Of a stretch of 64,000 nt of DNA, positions 27,580-35,744 are shown one piece after another (the first letter of the stretch is position 1; each line of letters opens with the position of its first letter). The stretch is from Thiothrix nivea DSM 5205 (lineage in GTDB: Bacteria; Pseudomonadota; Gammaproteobacteria; Thiotrichales; Thiotrichaceae): positions 1,057,693-1,121,692 of the forward strand of contig NZ_JH651384.1 in the NCBI RefSeq assembly GCF_000260135.1, written 5' to 3'. The translations under genes were made by a program, and so were the position numbers. The notes beneath the pieces are model-generated. The model was not told the DNA's origin. It was given only the letters and a program-made list of their open reading frames with translations, and did not search any database.

Positions 27580-30500
27580 TTATTCAAATCCCGGCGTATA
27601 GATGTCAGGCGTAAAATTTTCGAAACGGGTGTATTTGCCGAGGAAGGTCAGCCTTACGCTGCCAATGGGGCCGTTACGCTGTTTGGCGATAATGATTTCT
27701 GCCGTGCCTTTGTCAGCGGAATCAGGGTTGTAAACTTCGTCACGGTAGATGAAGATGATCACGTCAGCATCCTGTTCAATTGCGCCCGAATTATGGCTGA
27801 CGATTCCATCTGCCAACCAACAGGCGTTGCCGGGAACCGTCAGGTCAAATACCTCTTCCTCGCCAGCAGGCTCAATACTCACCACCTGATCCCAGAACAG
27901 CTCATCACGGGCAAGCAAGTGCAGGCGTTCATCATCCAGAATATCGGCATTGGCCTGGCGCGGGCCAAACGTGCCAATCTCATGCAGGAAAATCCGCTGC
28001 TGCTCTGCCCCGGAGATATCAGCAGTAAACCAGCCACACGGGCTTTCGGTACTCGTGACATGTTTGATGCGGGCAACGATACCAAAACGCAACAACAAGG
28101 CGGCCACATCACGGATCAAGGCTTCACTTGCCGTCGCAAAATAAATGCGCGGCTTGTTGGCTCCCTGATGAATACTGCCATCCGTTGCCCACAAATGGCG
28201 CAGGAATAAAGCCAGCTGAGTATTGGGAAGCTGAAAAATGCCCGCAGGCAAAGTCTCCGGCAAATTTGTTGCTAGTGAAATAATTTCATGCTCAGGCCAT
28301 GTTTGCGTTTGCAGCGGTTCAGGTATGCGACACGCAATAGCCAGCCGATCACCTACCTGCAAATCACGGGCATGTTTCCAGTCCCACAAACCACGCAAAC
28401 GATGCTTATGGGAACAACGGATACTGCGCCCACTAGCGAGAGAAATTTTCAGCAGTGATTTTTTACCTGCCGACCAAACCAGATCGGTGGCAGCTGCCTG
28501 CACCATACCCGTCGGCGTTATCGACAAAATCTGCGGGGTTTGCCCCACCAGTTCGCACACTGGCACTCGGCAACCATCAGCCAGCATCACCAAAGTGTCA
28601 CCGGTTACACATTCACGTAAATCCGACATCACCGGGCGCTTGTTAGGGCGCTGTTCCAGACTGCGGTTGAGCTGGGAAAGCGCAATCACAGGACAAGCCA
28701 ATTCCTTCGCCAGCGATTTGAGGGAACGGGAAATTTCCGAAATTTCAGCGGTACGGTTTTCGGTGCTGGTTCCCGTTTGCATCAGTTGCAGGTAATCAAG
28801 CACAATCAGGCCAAGCTGACCATGTTCACGCATCAGGCGGCGGGCACGGGCGCGCACTTCGGTCGGGGAAAGCGCCGGGCTGTCATCAATGAACATCGGC
28901 ACATCGGCGAAAATCTTTACTGCCGTGGCGATACGCGGCCAGTCATCATCGGTCAATTTCCCGGTGCGCACGCGGTGCTGGTCAACACGTCCCATCGACG
29001 ACAGTAATCGCAGGGTAAGCTGTTCGGCAGGCATTTCCATACTGAAAATAGCGGTGGGTAGCTTTTTGTGGGCGGCGGCGTATTCGGCGATGTTCATCGA
29101 GAAGGTGGTATTGTGCACCAGCATATCTTCTGCAACAAAATTGTGTGTATCCGGTACACTTAGGTCATAAACCTGTTTATCACCCATGTAGTCGATGGAC
29201 TCGATCTGATCCCAATACAGGTCACTATTGGCAAGCTCGCCAAGCTCTTGATCCTGCAAGGCAGTGGCAATTTCCGCTAGCAGTTCACGTCCAATCCTAC
29301 GTTTTCCCACATGGAAATTATGCCCGGGGTTGCGTCCCATACACTGCGCCAATCCTGCCCAGGTCAGATTGCCTTTGCGTCCGGTTATGATTTCCCAGGT
29401 TTCAACAGGCAAGGTATCCAGATTGGCTTTCGCTTTTTTGGCTTGGCTGACGGCCAGTACTTTTTGCACAGCCTCTTCCTTGCCATAGACACCAATCTCT
29501 TCAAGAAACTGGCGGATATGCTGCTGATGGGTAATACGCAATTCGTAAGCAGGGCGATATTCACCCTGATACGGGATTTGCCGGTGGCGCAGTTTGGCCA
29601 AGATACCGAAACGTAACAGCAAATGCTGGACATCCCGCGCCAAGCCATGACTAACCGTGCTGTAGGAGATGCCAGCCTGATCACCATTCTGGACATAAAC
29701 ACTGCCATCACAGGCAAACGTCCTGTTAAGGAACAGTGCCACCAAGTCGCGGGGTAACTCAAACACGATACTTGGAACCCGCTTGTCATGGGCGTTTTTG
29801 CCCATCAGGCCGATATGGTGCAGCCATTCGCTAACAGGATTAGGGGCTGAACGTGCAGTAGCCGCAGCGCAATGCGGCATCAACTCATGAGGGTCTGCCT
29901 GAAGTTCACGACACAGGACGCCGAACATATCACCCGCTGGAACTGCCTTGCCCACAGTCCAGTAATGCACAGTGGCGACCGCAATATCCAGACGGCGGGC
30001 TAATGCATTCAGGCTAAGAGAAAGCTCCCGCAGACGTTGCCTCAGGCGTTCGGCAAAATCCATGCGCGCCTGTTGAAGAAATTCGCTATCAGTGGCAATG
30101 CGGATGGAAGGGGCCCGTTTACCCTTGCTGTCTTCCAGACGCCAGCAAACACCAGGAAAATCTGCTAAAGCCGAGGTGAAATCATCCAACAGGCGCAGGT
30201 TGACATTGGTAAATTGCGGACAACTTTGGGTTAGCCCCCCATCCGTCAGGAAGTAGGCAATCAGTTTGGTGCGCTGCCCAGACAACCCCGCCTTCCCGAA
30301 GAAGGGCAAAATCCGTGGCACGGCGATCCGCTGACCGACCTCAAGTTCCTCAAGCCTTCGCCACCCCCTTATTGTCAGGAATGGGTGCGCCAGGGTAGTA
30401 ACGATTTCCCGACCCAACGCAGTACGCACCCGGAATACAGGTTTGATACCATCATCAACGAATTCTGAAGGCTGCGTTGCCTGCAAGCGGAACTGGTTAT

Positions 30501-31275
30501 CCAACGTTACCAAAGCGCCCCGCCGCCGCGCCACCAAATCATCAATAACCTCCAACCTGCCGCTGTTCGGATCAAGTACCCTGCTACCAGCAACAATGCA
30601 TTTCCCCATCGACGGACGCCCCGCCACAATCACCAAGTCACCTTTCTGCAAGCCGGATGTCATCTCATCCAGATCGGTATAACCCGTCGAAACCCCGGTG
30701 ATATTGCTGTTGAGCTTGCTCAGTTCCTCGATGTGCTCAAGGGTGGTCTTGAGCAGCTTTTTCAGTGGCTTGAAAACCTGACCCTGCTTCGCGCCCTGCT
30801 CCGCAATCTTGAAAACCTTTTGCTCTGCCTCATCCAGCAGCTCCTTGCTGGGGCGGCCTTGGGCGGTGAAGGCAGAATCGGCAATGCCTGTGCCGACGCT
30901 GATCAGCTGACGCAACACCGATTTTTCGCGCACGATTTCCGCATAGGCGCGGATATTGGCGGCGCTGGGCGTATCCTTGGCCATGGTGGCCAAGTAGGCG
31001 AAGCCACCGGCATTTTCCAGCTCCCCGCGCTGTTTCAGCCAGTCCTGAACCGTCACCAGATCCAGCGGCTTGTCGTCTTCAGCCAGATCGGCGAGGGCGC
31101 GGAAAATCAGGCGATGATCTTGCCGGTAGAAATCATTTTCCACCACCTTGTCGGCAATGGTATCCCATGCCGTGCTATCGTTTGCCAGGCCACTCAGCAA
31201 CAGGCCACCCAGCACAGACTGCTCGGCCTCGATGGAATGCGGGGGAATTTTGAGTGATTCGTATGATTCTGCCAT
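27580..31275 (-). CDS. dnaB: Replicative DNA helicase DnaB precursor with two inteins
   Basis: The 1231-codon frame encodes a 460-aa DnaB split by two inteins. Extein 1: residues 1-225, N-terminal collar domain and RecA-like core up to the Walker A lysine (AGRPSMGK). Intein 1: 226-722. Extein 2: 723-888, beginning TTFSMN and containing the Walker B region LIVLDYLQLM and ALSQLNRSLEQRPNKRPVMSDLRE. Intein 2: 889-1162. Extein 3: 1163-1231, SGAIEQDADVIIFIYRDEVY to the end. Summed exteins match normal DnaB length, and both junctions keep conserved DnaB motifs contiguous. Intein 1 separates the Walker A Lys from its Thr, so splicing is required for ATPase activity. It lies downstream of rplI and upstream of alr. 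Confidence 0.97.
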   Translation of the reverse strand: MAESYESLKIPPHSIEAEQSVLGGLLLSGLANDSTAWDTIADKVVENDFYRQDHRLIFRALADLAEDDKPLDLVTVQDWLKQRGELENAGGFAYLATMAKDTPSAANIRAYAEIVREKSVLRQLISVGTGIADSAFTAQGRPSKELLDEAEQKVFKIAEQGAKQGQVFKPLKKLLKTTLEHIEELSKLNSNITGVSTGYTDLDEMTSGLQKGDLVIVAGRPSMGKCIVAGSRVLDPNSGRLEVIDDLVARRRGALVTLDNQFRLQATQPSEFVDDGIKPVFRVRTALGREIVTTLAHPFLTIRGWRRLEELEVGQRIAVPRILPFFGKAGLSGQRTKLIAYFLTDGGLTQSCPQFTNVNLRLLDDFTSALADFPGVCWRLEDSKGKRAPSIRIATDSEFLQQARMDFAERLRQRLRELSLSLNALARRLDIAVATVHYWTVGKAVPAGDMFGVLCRELQADPHELMPHCAAATARSAPNPVSEWLHHIGLMGKNAHDKRVPSIVFELPRDLVALFLNRTFACDGSVYVQNGDQAGISYSTVSHGLARDVQHLLLRFGILAKLRHRQIPYQGEYRPAYELRITHQQHIRQFLEEIGVYGKEEAVQKVLAVSQAKKAKANLDTLPVETWEIITGRKGNLTWAGLAQCMGRNPGHNFHVGKRRIGRELLAEIATALQDQELGELANSDLYWDQIESIDYMGDKQVYDLSVPDTHNFVAEDMLVHNTTFSMNIAEYAAAHKKLPTAIFSMEMPAEQLTLRLLSSMGRVDQHRVRTGKLTDDDWPRIATAVKIFADVPMFIDDSPALSPTEVRARARRLMREHGQLGLIVLDYLQLMQTGTSTENRTAEISEISRSLKSLAKELACPVIALSQLNRSLEQRPNKRPVMSDLRECVTGDTLVMLADGCRVPVCELVGQTPQILSITPTGMVQAAATDLVWSAGKKSLLKISLASGRSIRCSHKHRLRGLWDWKHARDLQVGDRLAIACRIPEPLQTQTWPEHEIISLATNLPETLPAGIFQLPNTQLALFLRHLWATDGSIHQGANKPRIYFATASEALIRDVAALLLRFGIVARIKHVTSTESPCGWFTADISGAEQQRIFLHEIGTFGPRQANADILDDERLHLLARDELFWDQVVSIEPAGEEEVFDLTVPGNACWLADGIVSHNSGAIEQDADVIIFIYRDEVYNPDSADKGTAEIIIAKQRNGPIGSVRLTFLGKYTRFENFTPDIYTPGFE
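27790..28611 (-). other. DnaB intein 2 (274 aa)
   Basis: Starts CVTGDTLVMLADG (block A) and ends VSHN before extein Ser. Block B is around RCSHKHRLR (65-73). One LAGLIDADG-like helix is visible, LALFLRHLWATDGS (133-146). Block F reads VFDLTVPGNACWLADG (254-269), with Ala where block F often has His. Only one endonuclease motif and the smaller size suggest a reduced or inactive endonuclease. It is inserted between E888 and the SGAIEQD motif, close to the site used by the Synechocystis DnaB intein. Confidence 0.93.
29110..30600 (-). other. DnaB intein 1 (497 aa, homing endonuclease type)
   Basis: Starts with Cys (CIVAGSRVLDPNS, block A) and ends VHN, followed by extein Thr. Block B is TTLAHPFL (intein residues about 68-75). 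Two LAGLIDADG-type segments are visible: LIAYFLTDGG (113-122) and LVALFLNRTFACDGS (286-300). Block F is VYDLSVPDTHNFVAEDM (477-493). Helix-turn-helix-like stretches lie at about 185-222 (SLNALARRLDIAVATVHYW) and about 408-450. Splicing residues Cys1, the block B His, penultimate His and terminal Asn are all present, so it should splice. Confidence 0.95.
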
Positions 31276-31359
31276 GCCGCAAGTTTAACGAAAGTCGGGG
31301 TGAAAAGTCAGGGGACAGATCAGCGGGCAAGCTGTGAAAAAGGTGTGAATATCTTGGGT

Positions 31360-31403
31360 ATAAAATACAAATGTCCCATAATGCCTTGCAGCACTATGGG
31401 ACA
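31360..31403 (-). terminator. Probable terminator after rplI
   Basis: A perfect 9-bp stem TGTCCCATA/TATGGGACA with a 14-nt loop lies 27 bp after the rplI stop, followed on the minus strand by TTTGTATTTTA. It would limit readthrough from the ribosomal operon into dnaB. Confidence 0.55.
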
Positions 31404-31429
31404 TCAGCCAGGCAGGTTGTCAGCAGTAA

Positions 31430-31876
31430 TTATTCTGCTTCAACGATAACCTTGATAGTAGCATCGACTTCGGTATGCAGATGCAGGCCAACCTCGAATT
31501 CGCCCAAGTGGCGGATCGGGCCTTCCGGCATACGGATTTCGCGGCGTTCCACTTCCACGCCAGCAGCATTGATGGCTTCCGCGATTTCAATGTTGGAAAC
31601 GGAACCGAACAGCTTGCCTTCATTACCGGCAACAGCCTTGATGGTCAGTACCATTTCAGCCAATTGGTCACGGCGCGCCTGGGCGGCGGCCAACGCGGCT
31701 TCAGCTTCGGCTTCCAGTTCGGCGCGGCGTGCTTCAAACGCTTCCAGATTAGCCTTGGTGGCCATTTTGGCTTTACCCTGAGGGATCAGGTAGTTGCGGG
31801 CATAACCAGGGCGCACGGAAACAACATGACCGAGAGCACCCAGGTTTTCAACTTTTTTCAGAAGAATAACTTCCAT
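31430..31876 (-). CDS. rplI: 50S ribosomal protein L9
   Basis: 148 aa. N-terminal domain MEVILLKKVENLGALGHVV with the L9 signature GYARNYLIPQGKA. A long central helix (about 40-80, Ala/Glu-rich) leads to the C-terminal RNA-binding domain with GNEGKLFGSVSN. The inner ATG at 31874-31876 is the family start. Third gene of rpsF-rpsR-rplI. Confidence 0.95.
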   Translation of the reverse strand: MEVILLKKVENLGALGHVVSVRPGYARNYLIPQGKAKMATKANLEAFEARRAELEAEAEAALAAAQARRDQLAEMVLTIKAVAGNEGKLFGSVSNIEIAEAINAAGVEVERREIRMPEGPIRHLGEFEVGLHLHTEVDATIKVIVEAE

Positions 31877-31940
31877 CGTAATCACCTTGTCTGCGCACAA
31901 AAAGAATGCATTTGTGCGTGAGTTAAGCTTTTACAGCACC

Positions 31941-32168
31941 TTACTTGTGCTGATCCGAGTATGGCAACAACGCCAGGAAACGCGCGCGCTTGATCGCGGT
32001 TGCCAGTTGGCGCTGATAGTTGGCCTTGGTGCCGGTAATGCGGCTGGGCACAATCTTGCCGGTTTCGGTAATGAAGCTCTTGAGGATGTCGAGATCCTTG
32101 TAATCAATCTCGGTAATGCCTTCAGCCGTGAAACGGCAGTATTTTTTGCGGCGGAATTGACGTGACAT
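31941..32168 (-). CDS. rpsR: 30S ribosomal protein S18
   Basis: 75 aa, starts [18 protein letters not shown] and contains [19 protein letters not shown] and the conserved [26 protein letters not shown], split here across residues about 46-70. Forms a heterodimer with S6 in the 30S platform. It lies 24 bp after rpsF. Confidence 0.97.
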   Translation of the reverse strand: MSRQFRRKKYCRFTAEGITEIDYKDLDILKSFITETGKIVPSRITGTKANYQRQLATAIKRARFLALLPYSDQHK

Positions 32169-32192
32169 ATTGTTTCTCCAGGTCAGCCGTAA

Positions 32193-32579
32193 TTATTCGT
32201 CGTCGGATGAATCATCGTCATCAGACACTTCTTCACGCACCCGACGGGCAGGCTTGCCTTCGCTTTCCTTCTTCAGCGGGGAAGGGTCAGTGACTGGCTT
32301 ATCCATCTTGAGGGTAACGTTACGGATGACGGCATCATTGAAGCGGAAAATACTTTCCAGCTCAGCCACGGTTTCCGCGCCGCATTCGATATTCATCAGT
32401 ACATAGTGCGCTTTGTGCAGCTTGTTGATGGGGTATGCCAGCTGGCGGCGACCCCAGTCTTCCAGGCGATGGACAGCACCACCACTTTCCTGCACCATGC
32501 TACGGTAGCGTTCTACCATGGCAGGCACCTGCTCGCTCTGGTCCGGGTGAACCAGAAAGACAATTTCATAATGTCTCAT
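32193..32579 (-). CDS. rpsF: 30S ribosomal protein S6
   Basis: 128 aa. [20 protein letters not shown] is the S6 N-terminus, with [19 protein letters not shown] and HYVLMNIEC downstream. The acidic tail ([15 protein letters not shown]) is longer and more acidic than average. First gene of rpsF-rpsR-rplI; AAAGGAAGACC precedes ATG. Confidence 0.97.
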   Translation of the reverse strand: MRHYEIVFLVHPDQSEQVPAMVERYRSMVQESGGAVHRLEDWGRRQLAYPINKLHKAHYVLMNIECGAETVAELESIFRFNDAVIRNVTLKMDKPVTDPSPLKKESEGKPARRVREEVSDDDDSSDDE

Positions 32580-32604
32580 TGACGGTCTTCCTTTCGGTTT
32601 AACA

Positions 32605-32625
32605 GCCTCCCGCTAACGGTGAGGC
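32605..32625 (-). promoter_or_regulatory. Putative S6:S18-binding leader hairpin of rpsF
   Basis: On the minus strand GCCTC/GAGGC arms enclose ACCGTTAGCGG, a CCG/CGG-containing hairpin 26 nt upstream of rpsF. rpsF leaders in many bacteria carry a hairpin with a conserved CCG bound by the S6:S18 complex for feedback control. The match is by position and CCG element only. A second small hairpin (GGGGC/GCCCC) lies at about 32636-32649. Confidence 0.42.
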
Positions 32626-32824
32626 AAGGATTACGGGGCAGCAGCCCCATGGAAAAGCGCGAAATTATCTGCGACCTTAAGGGTGCTTGTCAATTCATTC
32701 ATGCCAAGGCAATTTCCGGAACAATTCAATGGAATCACACGCCTTTGCTTATCCTGTCCTACACTCCCCCTATTCGTGATGCCAAATAGAAAGGGCAAGT
32801 TATGAAAAAAACAGGAGCATCCCG

Positions 32825-33661
32825 GTGTTGCAACAGGCGCTAGCACGATACCCCTTTGACCTTCCTGGCTATTACCTCCTGAAGGTATTGCACGAGAGTG
32901 ATAACGCTATCATTTTTCTTGCCAACAACCCGGCTGGCTTACCAGTCGCCATCAAACGCTTCAAATTTGACACCAGCAAACTGGGCAAAAGTCTGGTGGA
33001 GGAATTCCTGATGGAAACCCGGGCACTGGAATTACTCAACCATCGGGGGCTGGTAAAGCCACTTGCAGCCGGCATCGCCTCACACGCACTGTATATGGCC
33101 ATGGAATACGTACCCGGCACTACTCTCAGGCGCGCCCTGACTACCACCCCCATACCACCACTGGAGCAAGCATTACGCTGGTTAGAGGAAATCGCGCTGG
33201 CATTGGCTGCCATCCACGGCATTGGCTTGCTGCATCAGGATTTGAAAACCTCCAATATCCTGGTCAGGCAGGACAACTCCCTGGCGTTGCTGGACTTTGG
33301 GCTGGAAACCCGCTTGCTGGTGGCCTCGGGTTTCATGCGCATGGATGAAATATATTGCACACCCTATTACGTCAGCCCTGAGCGGATTATGGGGGATGCG
33401 CCGGACGAACGTGCCGACCTGTACGCCCTAGGGATAATCCTGTATGAATTACTGGCTGGCCACAAGCCCTACGAATCCACTTCACTGGGAGAACTCTTGA
33501 AAAAACATGCAATTGCCCCCATCCCGCGCTTGCCTGACACGCTGTCAGGCTATCAGCCACTGGTTAGCGGGTTACTGGCAAAATTCCCGGAAAATAGGGT
33601 ACAGTCGGCAACCGAAGTGGTACGATTGTTGCACGAGATACGGGCGCAGCAGGCAGTATAG
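32825..33661 (+). CDS. Serine/threonine protein kinase-like protein
   Basis: 278-aa soluble Hanks-type kinase domain with no TM or extracellular part. It has the ATP lysine in PVAIKRFKFD, the C-helix Glu in EEFLMETRALELL, the catalytic loop LLHQDLKTSNILV, DFG in LALLDFGLE, SPE in YYVSPERIMG, and DERADLYALGIILYELLAGHKPY. Odd points: the Gly-rich loop is replaced by LHESDNAIIFLAN, and HRD is HQD, making it a non-RD kinase. Start is GTG at 32825 with AGGAG upstream. Target unknown. Confidence 0.87.
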   Translation: MLQQALARYPFDLPGYYLLKVLHESDNAIIFLANNPAGLPVAIKRFKFDTSKLGKSLVEEFLMETRALELLNHRGLVKPLAAGIASHALYMAMEYVPGTTLRRALTTTPIPPLEQALRWLEEIALALAAIHGIGLLHQDLKTSNILVRQDNSLALLDFGLETRLLVASGFMRMDEIYCTPYYVSPERIMGDAPDERADLYALGIILYELLAGHKPYESTSLGELLKKHAIAPIPRLPDTLSGYQPLVSGLLAKFPENRVQSATEVVRLLHEIRAQQAV

Positions 33662-33692
33662 TTGCAGCTTGTGAGATCGGGAGGATAGAGTC

Positions 33693-34004
33693 ATGAAAAA
33701 TCAAACCAAATGTATCGGTTCACAAACCATACATTGTGAACAATCGCTGGTATTCCAGTTCATGCGGGTCGCAAAATGGGTAGCCCTGTTCCTGCTGACC
33801 GGCATCGGGGCAGGCAGCAGCTATCTCCAGCTCCAGCGTAATCAGGAAGTCAATTGGGTGTTCTTTGGTATTTGCCTTGCCTGCGGCGTCATCCTGTTCT
33901 GGATTGGCCATACCATCATGAAAAGTGAGTGCGCCACCAAGCGGCGCTGTGGAACCTGTAACAAGGAACCCAATGTGGGGGGTATACCTGTGCGGCAACT
34001 TTAA
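33693..34004 (+). CDS. Small membrane protein (103 aa), unknown
   Basis: Not recognised. It has two predicted TM helices (VAKWVALFLLTGIGAGSSYL, about 26-45; WVFFGICLACGVILFWIGHTI, about 54-74). A Cys-rich cytosolic tail has KSECATKRRCGTCNKEP, which could bind metal. GGGAGG precedes ATG. It lies 31 bp after the kinase gene on the same strand and may be its partner. Confidence 0.6.
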   Translation: MKNQTKCIGSQTIHCEQSLVFQFMRVAKWVALFLLTGIGAGSSYLQLQRNQEVNWVFFGICLACGVILFWIGHTIMKSECATKRRCGTCNKEPNVGGIPVRQL

Positions 34005-34095
34005 AGGCATTCAACGTTTTACGGCTGGCAAGACTATCTTTTTGTCGATACATCAAATAAAATAATTATCTCATAAAAATAAAAGAATAGGGGTT

Positions 34096-34644
34096 ATGTT
34101 ACGTTTCCTGCTTGTTTTTCTGCTGGTTCAAGGCGTCTTGTTTGGGACTGAGATGCTACAGCCAGTGCAATCCGCCCTGATTTTACCCTGGACAAGCCTG
34201 TTGGCTGATACCAGCGGTTGGTTGATGTCTGCCTTTGACCCCAATGTTGCCGCCAGCGGTAAGGTTGTCCGCAGTACCCTGAACGGTTTCGCCGTTTCCA
34301 TTGAGCCGGGCTGCAATGGCGTGGAGGCGATGATTGTCCTGCTCTCCGCCATTATTGCGTTCCCTGCCCCATTAGCCTACAAAGCCAAGGGGTTGTGGTG
34401 GGGGTTCCTGGCTATCCAGGCCATGAACCTGTTGCGGATCATCAGCCTGTTCTATCTTGGGCAATGGAGCCGGGAATTGTTCGACTGGGCACACCTGTAT
34501 ATATGGCAAGCACTTATCATGCTGGACGCGCTGGTTGTTTTCCTGATCTGGATCCGCTACCTGCCGGGCGAAACGCGCCCCCCCAAACCACAGGATCCGC
34601 CAAACGCCAGTGATGGCCACTTACCCGCAGGAGAAGCAGCATGA
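34096..34644 (+). CDS. xrtH: Exosortase H
   Basis: 182-aa polytopic membrane transpeptidase predicted to process proteins with a C-terminal sorting tail. The exosortase triad is visible: Cys in IEPGCNGVEAM, Arg in MNLLRIISLFYLG and His in WAHLYIWQ. Short size, the N-terminus MLRFLLVFLLVQGVLF and the following partner gene point to the XrtH class, which pairs with IPTL-CTERM substrates. It overlaps the next gene by 4 bp (ATGA). Confidence 0.87.
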   Translation: MLRFLLVFLLVQGVLFGTEMLQPVQSALILPWTSLLADTSGWLMSAFDPNVAASGKVVRSTLNGFAVSIEPGCNGVEAMIVLLSAIIAFPAPLAYKAKGLWWGFLAIQAMNLLRIISLFYLGQWSRELFDWAHLYIWQALIMLDALVVFLIWIRYLPGETRPPKPQDPPNASDGHLPAGEAA

Positions 34645-35258
34645 CCCAACGGCCCTTGCACCGCTTCATGCTGGGCGTGCTGTTATTTTTCCCATTGACA
34701 TTTTTCATCTGGTATCTGACAGCTACTTATCACCTTGCGCCGATTACCCTGATCACTGGCAAGCTGGTGGACTGGCAATTTGCCGATGCCCTGATGTGGC
34801 TGCGGCTGGATGGGCATACACTGGTGCTAGCTTCCAATTTCGGGCATGACGCCAGTGGCGTGGTTACCTCCCCCCCGTCGGGTGAAGATGTGCTGGGTTT
34901 CCACCTGAACCCGCTGATCTACAGCTACAGCCTGCCGTTGCTGGCAGCCCTGATGCTAGCTACCCCAGGCAACAACAAGTGGGGCAATCTGTTGTGGGGG
35001 ATCATCCTGATCCTGCCTACGGAAATATTCAGTATGTATTTCAGTGTACTGAAAACCCTGACGTTTGATGTCGGGGAAGCCTTCCAGCGCCAGCAGCACC
35101 TCTCCCAAACCAGCGCCGACCTGATTGCCCTGGGCTACCAGACCGGCACGTTACTATTGCCCATGATTGCACCATTGATCATCTGGGTTGCATTGAACAA
35201 ACGTTTCCTCACCAGCCTAGCTCCCCAACTGGAGGGGGCATTTGCCCGGCAAGACTGA
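34641..35258 (+). CDS. Exosortase H-associated membrane protein
   Basis: 205-aa protein with three to four predicted TM segments (FMLGVLLFFPLTFFIWYLTA; IYSYSLPLLAALMLAT; LLWGIILILPTEIFSMYF; LLLPMIAPLIIWVAL). Its conserved place directly after xrtH with a 4-bp overlap matches the exosortase H-associated family. Function unknown, presumed part of the sorting machinery. Confidence 0.8.
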   Translation: MTQRPLHRFMLGVLLFFPLTFFIWYLTATYHLAPITLITGKLVDWQFADALMWLRLDGHTLVLASNFGHDASGVVTSPPSGEDVLGFHLNPLIYSYSLPLLAALMLATPGNNKWGNLLWGIILILPTEIFSMYFSVLKTLTFDVGEAFQRQQHLSQTSADLIALGYQTGTLLLPMIAPLIIWVALNKRFLTSLAPQLEGAFARQD

Positions 35259-35426
35259 AACCGGCAGTCTCAGCTTATATCCCCAAAAGAACGGAATTTA
35301 CCCGTAAGACTTGGATTCATTAGGGAAAACCCGAGCACGCCGCCGCCTTCTTCAGCTTGAGCAAAACGCTAAAATGGCGTCTACTTGCCCGCGAAATTTT
35401 ATGGCCTGATTTTTAGGAAAACGACA

Positions 35427-35534
35427 ATGGACAATACCCTTAAACATTTGTACGTAGCGATCGCCATCATGGCTGGTCTTGTACTGCTGAATGTCATTTT
35501 GACCCTGGGAGGGCTGTCGCCGTTTACCTTGTAA
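35427..35534 (+). CDS. Possible 35-aa single-pass membrane peptide
   Basis: ATG at 35427 with TAGGAA 7 nt upstream. The product starts MDNTLKHLYVAIAIMAGLVL and continues hydrophobic to GGLSPFTL, one clear TM helix. Too short for standard gene callers. The rest of 35259-35744 has a small stem near 35367-35389 and nothing else I can assign. Real translation unproven. Confidence 0.45.
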   Translation: MDNTLKHLYVAIAIMAGLVLLNVILTLGGLSPFTL

Positions 35535-35744
35535 GGGTGTCTTCCCTCACGTAGACAACGCTCCCCAACACCTGTGGCTCCTATCTACACTCGAAAATTC
35601 ATCCTCTTATCTGATTGTGTAGCCAACAATAAAAAAAATATCACTTAATCGATGAAATTTTATTAAAGTATCCTACACTAAGCTGACATCTAGAACATAC
35701 ATGAGGACACCCCCCTCAATTGGGCTATTCAGGAGATATTTAGA

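Noticed and set aside
35259-35426. Possible c-di-GMP riboswitch upstream of the secreted protein
   Set aside because: I looked for the conserved core and found only a small unrelated stem.
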